Assembly: GCA_958295665.1 (NCBI GenBank)
Contig: OY282560.1
Span: 42,285,044-42,349,043 of the forward strand
Source: Tipula vernalis
Taxonomy: Eukaryota; Arthropoda; Insecta; Diptera; Tipulidae
Direction: 5' to 3'
DNA length: 64,000 nt
The notes under the pieces are model-generated. The model had not been told where the DNA came from, did no database searches, and saw only the letters and a list, made by a program, of their open reading frames with translations. Shown here in pieces: positions 49,001 through 59,700 of the stretch (its first letter is position 1; each line of letters starts with the position of its first letter). The translations under genes were made by a program, and so were the position numbers.

Positions 49001-50349
49001 CAATCGGAGCACAATTGCAGATTTCGGATTTTTACAGCTCTGAATCGGCTGAGCTATAGTAAGGTGATTTTCTTCGAATCGAACTTTCTTTGAAATGTAC
49101 GGTATAGCAATTACAGGTCTCGTGGCCTATCATTTAAGGTATGAAGAACCGCAATCGGAGCACAATTGCAGATTTCGGATTTTTACAGCTCTGAATCGGC
49201 TGAGCTATAGTAAGGTGATTTTCTTCGAATCGAACTTTCTTCGAAATGTACGGTATAGCAATTACAGGTCTCGTGGCCTATCATTTAAGGTATCAAGAAC
49301 CGCAATCGGAGCACAATTGCAGATTTCGGATTTTTACAGCTCTGAATCGGCTGAGCTATAGTAAGGTGATTTTCTTCGAATCGAACTTTCTTCGAAATGT
49401 AAGGTATAACAATTACAGGTCTCGTGGCCTATCATTTAAGGTATCAAGAACCGCAATCGGAGCACAATTGCAGATTTCGGATTTTTACAGCTCTGAATCG
49501 GCTGAGCTATAGTAAGGTGATTTTCTTCGAATCGATTTTTCTGTGAAATGTATGGAAATAATCAACCAATTTTAATGCGGTTTGGCATAACAATTACAAG
49601 TCCCGAGACCTATCATTTGAGGTATCAAGAACCGCAATCGGAGCACAATTGCAGATTTCGGATTTTTACAGCTCTGAATCGGCTGAGCTATAGTAAGGTG
49701 ATTTTCTTCGAATCGATTTTTCTGTGAAATGTATGGAAATAATCAACCAATTTTAATGCGGTTTGGCATAACAATTACAAGTCCCGAGACCTATCATTTA
49801 AGGTATCAAGAACCGCAATCGGAGCACAATTGCAGATTTCGGATTTTTACAGCTCTGAATCGGCTGAGCTATAGTAAGGTGATTTTCTTCGAATCGAACT
49901 TTCTTCGAAATGTACGGTATAGCAATTACAGGTCTCGTGGCCTATCATTTAAGGTATCAAGAACCGCAATCGGAGCACAATTGCAGATTTCGGATTTTTA
50001 CAGCTCTGAATCGGCTGAGCTATAGTAAGGTGATTTTCTTCGAATCGAACTTTCTTCGAAATGTACGGTATAGCAATTACAGGTCTCGTGGCCTATCATT
50101 TAAGGTATCAAGAACCGCAATCGGAGCACAATTGCAGATTTCGGATTTTTACAGCTCTGAATCGGCTGAGCTATAGTAAGGTGATTTTCTTCGAATCGAA
50201 CTTTCTTCGAAATGTAAGGTATAACAATTACAGGTCTCGTGGCCTATCATTTAAGGTATCAAGAACCGCAATCGGAGCACAATTGCAGATTTCGGATTTT
50301 TACAGCTCTGAATCGGCTGAGCTATAGTAAGGTGATTTTCTTCGAATCG
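46094..50349 (+). repeat. Mixed trimer-rich block
   Basis: Order: B-A-A-B-B-B-A-A-B-A-A-B-A-B-A-A-B-B-A-A-A-B-B-A-A-A. The last A of most B-A-A trimers has GGTATGAAG (46426, 47271, 47754, 48569). Private variants are AATTTAAATGCGG in B 46758 and GTTTCGCATAAC in B 47422. B 48901 and A 49082 repeat the linked CATTTAAGG / CTTTGAAATG module. Confidence 0.85.
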
Positions 50350-50500
50350 ATTTTTCTACGAAATGTACGGTATAGCAATTACAGGTCTCGTGGCCTATCA
50401 TTTAAGGTATGAAGAACCGCAATCGGAGCACAATTGCAGATTTCGGATTTTTACAGCTCTGAATCGGCTGAGCTATAGTAAGGTGATTTTCTTCGAATCG
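50350..50500 (+). repeat. B/A junction hybrid monomer
   Basis: The monomer begins as B (ATTTTTCT), passes through ACGAAATG and continues as A (TACGGTATAGC) with GGTATGAAG, at A length. It is the reciprocal of the A/B hybrid at 301. The switch lies within about 10 bp and coincides with the left edge of the ~2.8-kb duplicated segment, so it probably marks a recombination breakpoint. Confidence 0.88.
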
Positions 50501-53186
50501 ATTTTTCTGTGAAATGTATGGAAATAATCAACCAATTTTAATGCGGTTTGGCATAACAATTACAAGTCCCGAGACCTATCATTTGAGGTATCAAGAACCG
50601 CAATCGGAGCACAATTGCAGATTTCGGATTTTTACAGCTCTGAATCGGCTGAGCTATAGTAAGGTGATTTTCTTCGAATCGAACTTTCTTCGAAATGTAC
50701 GGTATAGCAATTACAGGTCTCGTGGCCTATCATTTAAGGTATCAAGAACCGCAATCGGAGCACAATTGCAGATTTCGGATTTTTACAGCTCTGAATCGGC
50801 TGAGCTATAGTAAGGTGATTTTCTTCGAATCGATTTTTCTGTGAAATGTATGGAAATAATCAACCAATTTTAATGCGGTTTGGCATAACAATTACAAGTC
50901 CCGAGACCTATCATTTAAGGTATCAAGAACCGCAATCGGAGCACAATTGCAGATTTCGGATTTTTACAGCTCTGAATCGGCTGAGCTATAGTAAGGTGAT
51001 TTTCTTCGAATCGATTTTTCTGTGAAATGTATGGAAATAATCAACCAATTTTAATGCGGTTTGGCATAACAATTACAAGTCCCGAGACCTATCATTTGAG
51101 GTATCAAGAACCGCAATCGGAGCACAATTGCAGATTTCGGATTTTTACAGCTCTGAATCGGCTGAGCTATAGTAAGGTGATTTTCTTCGAATCGATTTTT
51201 CTGTGAAATGTATGGAAATAATCAACCAATTTTAATGCGGTTTGGCATAACAATTACAAGTCCCGAGACCTATCATTTAAGGTATCAAGAACCGCAATCG
51301 GAGCACAATTGCAGATTTCGGATTTTTACAGCTCTGAATCGGCTGAGCTATAGTAAGGTGATTTTCTTCGAATCGATTTTTCTGTGAAATGTATGGAAAT
51401 AATCAACCAATTTTAATGCGGTTTGGCATAACAATTACAAGTCCCGAGACCTATCATTTGAGGTATCAAGAACCGCAATCGGAGCACAATTGCAGATTTC
51501 GGATTTTTACAGCTCTGAATCGGCTGAGCTATAGTAAGGTGATTTTCTTCGAATCGATTTTTCTGTGAAATGTATGGAAATAATCAACCAATTTTAATGC
51601 GGTTTGGCATAACAATTACAAGTCCCGAGACCTATCATTTAAGGTATCAAGAACCGCAATCGGAGCACAATTGCAGATTTCGGATTTTTACAGCTCTGAA
51701 TCGGCTGAGCTATAGTAAGGTGATTTTCTTCGAATCGAACTTTCTTTGAAATGTACGGTATAGCAATTACAGGTCTCGTGGCCTATCATTTAAGGTATCA
51801 AGAACCGCAATCGGAGCACAATTGCAGATTTCGGATTTTTACAGCTCTGAATCGGCTGAGCTATAGTAAGGTGATTTTCTTCGAATCGATTTTTCTGTGA
51901 AATGTATGGAAATAATCAACCAATTTTAATGCGGTTTGGCATAACAATTACAAGTCCCGAGACCTATCATTTGAGGTATCAAGAACCGCAATCGGAGCAC
52001 AATTGCAGATTTCGGATTTTTACAGCTCTGAATCGGCTGAGCTATAGTAAGGTGATTTTCTTCGAATCGATTTTTCTGTGAAATGTATGGAAATAATCAA
52101 CCAATTTTAATGCGGTTTGGCATAACAATTACAAGTCCCGAGACCTATCATTTAAGGTATCAAGAACCGCAATCGGAGCACAATTGCAGATTTCGGATTT
52201 TTACAGCTCTGAATCGGCTGAGCTATATAGTAAGGTGATTTTCTTCGAATCGATTTTTCTGTGAAATGTATGGAAATAATCAACCAATTTTAATGCGGTT
52301 TGGCATAACAATTACAAGTCCCGAGACCTATCATTTAAGGTATCAAGAACCGCAATCGGAGCACAATTGCAGATTTCGGATTTTTACAGCTCTGAATCGG
52401 CTGAGCTATAGTAAGGTGATTTTCTTCGAATCGATTTTTCTGTGAAATGTATGGAAATAATCAACCAATTTTAATGCGGTTTGGCATAACAATTACAAGT
52501 CCCGAGACCTATCATTTGAGGTATCAAGAACCGCAATCGGAGCACAATTGCAGATTTCGGATTTTTACAGCTCTGAATCGGCTGAGCTATAGTAAGGTGA
52601 TTTTCTTCGAATCGATTTTTCTGTGAAATGTATGGAAATAATCAACCAATTTTAATGCGGTTTGGCATAACAATTACAAGTCCCGAGACCTATCATTTAA
52701 GGTATCAAGAACCGCAATCGGAGCACAATTGCAGATTTCGGATTTTTACAGCTCTGAATCGGCTGAGCTATAGTAAGGTGATTTTCTTCGAATCGAACTT
52801 TCTTTGAAATGTACGGTATAGCAATTACAGGTCTCGTGGCCTATCATTTAAGGTATCAAGAACCGCAATCGGAGCACAATTGCAGATTTCGGATTTTTAC
52901 AGCTCTGAATCGGCTGAGCTATAGTAAGGTGATTTTCTTCGAATCGATTTTTCTGTGAAATGTATGGAAATAATCAACCAATTTTAATGCGGTTTGGCAT
53001 AACAATTACAAGTCCCGAGACCTATCATTTGAGGTATCAAGAACCGCAATCGGAGCACAATTGCAGATTTCGGATTTTTACAGCTCTGAATCGGCTGAGC
53101 TATAGTAAGGTGATTTTCTTCGAATCGAACTTTCTTTGAAATGTACGGTATAGCAATTACAGGTCTCGTGGCCTATCATTTAAGGT
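50361..53186 (+). repeat. ~2.8-kb duplicated B-rich segment, copy 1
   Basis: From within the hybrid at 50350 the order is (A)-B-A-B-B-B-B-B-A-B-B(+2)-B-B-B-A-B-A. The same order, the 2-bp expansion (52223) and the alternation of CATTTAAGG and CATTTGAGG B copies all recur 3,593 bp downstream. Two runs of five B occur (50833-51737 and 51889-52795). The copies part at 53187, where this copy has GGTATGAAG and the other GGTATCAAG. Confidence 0.9.
52223..52230 (+). repeat. 2-bp TA expansion at the CTATAG site
   Basis: CTATATAG in B 52070 (183 bp). It is repeated 3,593 bp downstream in the second large duplicate. Confidence 0.92.
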
Positions 53187-53953
53187 ATGAAGAACCGCAA
53201 TCGGAGCACAATTGCAGATTTCGGATTTTTACAGCTCTGAATCGGCTGAGCTATAGTAAGGTGATTTTCTTCGAATCGATTTTTCTGTGAAATGTATGGA
53301 AATAATCAACCAATTTTAATGCGGTTTGGCATAACAATTACAAGTCCCGAGACCTATCATTTGAGGTATCAAGAACCGCAATCGGAGCACAATTGCAGAT
53401 TTCGGATTTTTACAGCTCTGAATCGGCTGAGCTATAGTAAGGTGATTTTCTTCGAATCGAACTTTCTTCGAAATGTACGGTATAGCAATTACAGGTCTCG
53501 TGGCCTATCATTTAAGGTATGAAGAACCGCAATCGGAGCACAATTGCAGATTTCGGATTTTTACAGCTCTGAATCGGCTGAGCTATAGTAAGGTGATTTT
53601 CTTCGAATCGAACTTTCTTCGAAATGTACGGTATAGCAATTACAGGTCTCGTGGCCTATCATTTAAGGTATCAAGAACCGCAATCGGAGCACAATTGCAG
53701 ATTTCGGATTTTTACAGCTCTGAATCGGCTGAGCTATAGTAAGGTGATTTTCTTCGAATCGATTTTTCTGTGAAATGTATGGAAATAATCAACCAATTTT
53801 AATGCGGTTTGGCATAACAATTACAAGTCCCGAGACCTATCATTTAAGGTATCAAGAACCGCAATCGGAGCACAATTGCAGATTTCGGATTTTTACAGCT
53901 CTGAATCGGCTGAGCTATAGTAAGGTGATTTTCTTCGAATCGAACTTTCTTTG
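53187..53953 (+). repeat. Spacer between the ~2.8-kb duplicates
   Basis: This holds the remainder of A 53128 (with GGTATGAAG), B 53279, A 53460, A 53611, B 53762 and the start of A 53943. It is ordinary A/B satellite, with no unique sequence. A 53943 has CTTTGAAATG, distinguishing it from the hybrid that opens copy 1. Confidence 0.85.
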
Positions 53954-56779
53954 AAATGTACGGTATAGCAATTACAGGTCTCGTGGCCTATCATTTAAGG
54001 TATGAAGAACCGCAATCGGAGCACAATTGCAGATTTCGGATTTTTACAGCTCTGAATCGGCTGAGCTATAGTAAGGTGATTTTCTTCGAATCGATTTTTC
54101 TGTGAAATGTATGGAAATAATCAACCAATTTTAATGCGGTTTGGCATAACAATTACAAGTCCCGAGACCTATCATTTGAGGTATCAAGAACCGCAATCGG
54201 AGCACAATTGCAGATTTCGGATTTTTACAGCTCTGAATCGGCTGAGCTATAGTAAGGTGATTTTCTTCGAATCGAACTTTCTTCGAAATGTACGGTATAG
54301 CAATTACAGGTCTCGTGGCCTATCATTTAAGGTATCAAGAACCGCAATCGGAGCACAATTGCAGATTTCGGATTTTTACAGCTCTGAATCGGCTGAGCTA
54401 TAGTAAGGTGATTTTCTTCGAATCGATTTTTCTGTGAAATGTATGGAAATAATCAACCAATTTTAATGCGGTTTGGCATAACAATTACAAGTCCCGAGAC
54501 CTATCATTTAAGGTATCAAGAACCGCAATCGGAGCACAATTGCAGATTTCGGATTTTTACAGCTCTGAATCGGCTGAGCTATAGTAAGGTGATTTTCTTC
54601 GAATCGATTTTTCTGTGAAATGTATGGAAATAATCAACCAATTTTAATGCGGTTTGGCATAACAATTACAAGTCCCGAGACCTATCATTTGAGGTATCAA
54701 GAACCGCAATCGGAGCACAATTGCAGATTTCGGATTTTTACAGCTCTGAATCGGCTGAGCTATAGTAAGGTGATTTTCTTCGAATCGATTTTTCTGTGAA
54801 ATGTATGGAAATAATCAACCAATTTTAATGCGGTTTGGCATAACAATTACAAGTCCCGAGACCTATCATTTAAGGTATCAAGAACCGCAATCGGAGCACA
54901 ATTGCAGATTTCGGATTTTTACAGCTCTGAATCGGCTGAGCTATAGTAAGGTGATTTTCTTCGAATCGATTTTTCTGTGAAATGTATGGAAATAATCAAC
55001 CAATTTTAATGCGGTTTGGCATAACAATTACAAGTCCCGAGACCTATCATTTGAGGTATCAAGAACCGCAATCGGAGCACAATTGCAGATTTCGGATTTT
55101 TACAGCTCTGAATCGGCTGAGCTATAGTAAGGTGATTTTCTTCGAATCGATTTTTCTGTGAAATGTATGGAAATAATCAACCAATTTTAATGCGGTTTGG
55201 CATAACAATTACAAGTCCCGAGACCTATCATTTAAGGTATCAAGAACCGCAATCGGAGCACAATTGCAGATTTCGGATTTTTACAGCTCTGAATCGGCTG
55301 AGCTATAGTAAGGTGATTTTCTTCGAATCGAACTTTCTTTGAAATGTACGGTATAGCAATTACAGGTCTCGTGGCCTATCATTTAAGGTATCAAGAACCG
55401 CAATCGGAGCACAATTGCAGATTTCGGATTTTTACAGCTCTGAATCGGCTGAGCTATAGTAAGGTGATTTTCTTCGAATCGATTTTTCTGTGAAATGTAT
55501 GGAAATAATCAACCAATTTTAATGCGGTTTGGCATAACAATTACAAGTCCCGAGACCTATCATTTGAGGTATCAAGAACCGCAATCGGAGCACAATTGCA
55601 GATTTCGGATTTTTACAGCTCTGAATCGGCTGAGCTATAGTAAGGTGATTTTCTTCGAATCGATTTTTCTGTGAAATGTATGGAAATAATCAACCAATTT
55701 TAATGCGGTTTGGCATAACAATTACAAGTCCCGAGACCTATCATTTAAGGTATCAAGAACCGCAATCGGAGCACAATTGCAGATTTCGGATTTTTACAGC
55801 TCTGAATCGGCTGAGCTATATAGTAAGGTGATTTTCTTCGAATCGATTTTTCTGTGAAATGTATGGAAATAATCAACCAATTTTAATGCGGTTTGGCATA
55901 ACAATTACAAGTCCCGAGACCTATCATTTAAGGTATCAAGAACCGCAATCGGAGCACAATTGCAGATTTCGGATTTTTACAGCTCTGAATCGGCTGAGCT
56001 ATAGTAAGGTGATTTTCTTCGAATCGATTTTTCTGTGAAATGTATGGAAATAATCAACCAATTTTAATGCGGTTTGGCATAACAATTACAAGTCCCGAGA
56101 CCTATCATTTGAGGTATCAAGAACCGCAATCGGAGCACAATTGCAGATTTCGGATTTTTACAGCTCTGAATCGGCTGAGCTATAGTAAGGTGATTTTCTT
56201 CGAATCGATTTTTCTGTGAAATGTATGGAAATAATCAACCAATTTTAATGCGGTTTGGCATAACAATTACAAGTCCCGAGACCTATCATTTAAGGTATCA
56301 AGAACCGCAATCGGAGCACAATTGCAGATTTCGGATTTTTACAGCTCTGAATCGGCTGAGCTATAGTAAGGTGATTTTCTTCGAATCGAACTTTCTTTGA
56401 AATGTACGGTATAGCAATTACAGGTCTCGTGGCCTATCATTTAAGGTATCAAGAACCGCAATCGGAGCACAATTGCAGATTTCGGATTTTTACAGCTCTG
56501 AATCGGCTGAGCTATAGTAAGGTGATTTTCTTCGAATCGATTTTTCTGTGAAATGTATGGAAATAATCAACCAATTTTAATGCGGTTTGGCATAACAATT
56601 ACAAGTCCCGAGACCTATCATTTGAGGTATCAAGAACCGCAATCGGAGCACAATTGCAGATTTCGGATTTTTACAGCTCTGAATCGGCTGAGCTATAGTA
56701 AGGTGATTTTCTTCGAATCGAACTTTCTTTGAAATGTACGGTATAGCAATTACAGGTCTCGTGGCCTATCATTTAAGGT
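53954..56779 (+). repeat. ~2.8-kb duplicated B-rich segment, copy 2
   Basis: It matches copy 1 at every diagnostic site I checked, including the 2-bp TA expansion (55816) and the order of the two B variants through two five-B runs (54426-55330 and 55482-56388). Downstream, B 56872 is CATTTAAGG and is followed by another B, unlike the region after copy 1. Confidence 0.9.
55816..55823 (+). repeat. 2-bp TA expansion at the CTATAG site (copy)
   Basis: CTATATAG in B 55663, the partner of the one at 52223. Confidence 0.92.
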
Positions 56780-59700
56780 ATCAAGAACCGCAATCGGAGC
56801 ACAATTGCAGATTTCGGATTTTTACAGCTCTGAATCGGCTGAGCTATAGTAAGGTGATTTTCTTCGAATCGATTTTTCTGTGAAATGTATGGAAATAATC
56901 AACCAATTTTAATGCGGTTTGGCATAACAATTACAAGTCCCGAGACCTATCATTTAAGGTATCAAGAACCGCAATCGGAGCACAATTGCAGATTTCGGAT
57001 TTTTACAGCTCTGAATCGGCTGAGCTATAGTAAGGTGATTTTCTTCGAATCGATTTTTCTGTGAAATGTATGGAAATAATCAACCAATTTTAATGCGGTT
57101 TGGCATAACAATTACAAGTCCCGAGACCTATCATTTGAGGTATCAAGAACCGCAATCGGAGCACAATTGCAGATTTCGGATTTTTACAGCTCTGAATCGG
57201 CTGAGCTATAGTAAGGTGATTTTCTTCGAATCGAACTTTCTTCGAAATGTACGGTATAGCAATTACAGGTCTCGTGGCCTATCATTTAAGGTATCAAGAA
57301 CCGCAATCGGAGCACAATTGCAGATTTCGGATTTTTACAGCTCTGAATCGGCTGAGCTATAGTAAGGTGATTTTCTTCGAATCGATTTTTCTGTGAAATG
57401 TATGGAAATAATCAACCAATTTTAATGCGGTTTGGCATAACAATTACAAGTCCCGAGACCTATCATTTAAGGTATCAAGAACCGCAATCGGAGCACAATT
57501 GCAGATTTCGGATTTTTACAGCTCTGAATCGGCTGAGCTATAGTAAGGTGATTTTCTTCGAATCGAACTTTCTTTGAAATGTACGGTATAGCAATTACAG
57601 GTCTCGTGGCCTATCATTTAAGGTATCAAGAACCGCAATCGGAGCACAATTGCAGATTTCGGATTTTTACAGCTCTGAATCGGCTGAGCTATAGTAAGGT
57701 GATTTTCTTCGAATCGAACTTTCTTTGAAATGTACGGTATAGCAATTACAGGTCTCGTGGCCTATCATTTAAGGTATCAAGAACCGCAATCGGAGCACAA
57801 TTGCAGATTTCGGATTTTTACAGCTCTGAATCGGCTGAGCTATAGTAAGGTGATTTTCTTCGAATCGATTTTTCTGTGAAATGTATGGAAATAATCAACC
57901 AATTTTAATGCGGTTTGGCATAACAATTACAAGTCCCGAGACCTATCATTTGAGGTATCAAGAACCGCAATCGGAGCACAATTGCAGATTTCGGATTTTT
58001 ACAGCTCTGAATCGGCTGAGCTATAGTAAGGTGATTTTCTTCGAATCGAACTTTCTTCGAAATGTACGGTATAGCAATTACAGGTCTCGTGGCCTATCAT
58101 TTAAGGTATCAAGAACCGCAATCGGAGCACAATTGCAGATTTCGGATTTTTACAGCTCTGAATCGGCTGAGCTATAGTAAGGTGATTTTCTTCGAATCGA
58201 TTTTTCTGTGAAATGTATGGAAATAATCAACCAATTTTAATGCGGTTTGGCATAACAATTACAAGTCCCGAGACCTATCATTTAAGGTATCAAGAACCGC
58301 AATCGGAGCACAATTGCAGATTTCGGATTTTTACAGCTCTGAATCGGCTGAGCTATAGTAAGGTGATTTTCTTCGAATCGAACTTTCTTTGAAATGTACG
58401 GTATAGCAATTACAGGTCTCGTGGCCTATCATTTAAGGTATGAAGAACCGCAATCGGAGCACAATTGCAGATTTCGGATTTTTACAGCTCTGAATCGGCT
58501 GAGCTATAGTAAGGTGATTTTCTTCGAATCGATTTTTCTGTGAAATGTATGGAAATAATCAACCAATTTTAATGCGGTTTGGCATAACAATTACAAGTCC
58601 CGAGACCTATCATTTGAGGTATCAAGAACCGCAATCGGAGCACAATTGCAGATTTCGGATTTTTACAGCTCTGAATCGGCTGAGCTATAGTAAGGTGATT
58701 TTCTTCGAATCGATTTTTCTGTGAAATGTATGGAAATAATCAACCAATTTTAATGCGGTTTGGCATAACAATTACAAGTCCCGAGACCTATCATTTAAGG
58801 TATCAAGAACCGCAATCGGAGCACAATTGCAGATTTCGGATTTTTACAGCTCTGAATCGGCTGAGCTATAGTAAGGTGATTTTCTTCGAATCGAACTTTC
58901 TTTGAAATGTACGGTATAGCAATTACAGGTCTCGTGGCCTATCATTTAAGGTATCAAGAACCGCAATCGGAGCACAATTGCAGATTTCGGATTTTTACAG
59001 CTCTGAATCGGCTGAGCTATAGTAAGGTGATTTTCTTCGAATCGAACTTTCTTTGAAATGTACGGTATAGCAATTACAGGTCTCGTGGCCTATCATTTAA
59101 GGTATGAAGAACCGCAATCGGAGCACAATTGCAGATTTCGGATTTTTACAGCTCTGAATCGGCTGAGCTATAGTAAGGTGATTTTCTTCGAATCGAACTT
59201 TCTTCGAAATGTAAGGTATAACAATTACAGGTCTCGTGGCCTATCATTTAAGGTATGAAGAACCGCAATCGGAGCACAATTGCAGATTTCGGATTTTTAC
59301 AGCTCTGAATCGGCTGAGCTATAGTAAGGTGATTTTCTTCGAATCGATTTTTCTGTGAAATGTATGGAAATAATCAACCAATTTTAATGCGGTTTGGCAT
59401 AACAATTACAAGTCCCGAGACCTATCATTTGAGGTATCAAGAACCGCAATCGGAGCACAATTGCAGATTTCGGATTTTTACAGCTCTGAATCGGCTGAGC
59501 TATAGTAAGGTGATTTTCTTCGAATCGAACTTTCTTCGAAATGTACGGTATAGCAATTACAGGTCTCGTGGCCTATCATTTAAGGTATCAAGAACCGCAA
59601 TCGGAGCACAATTGCAGATTTCGGATTTTTACAGCTCTGAATCGGCTGAGCTATAGTAAGGTGATTTTCTTCGAATCGATTTTTCTGTGAAATGTATGGA

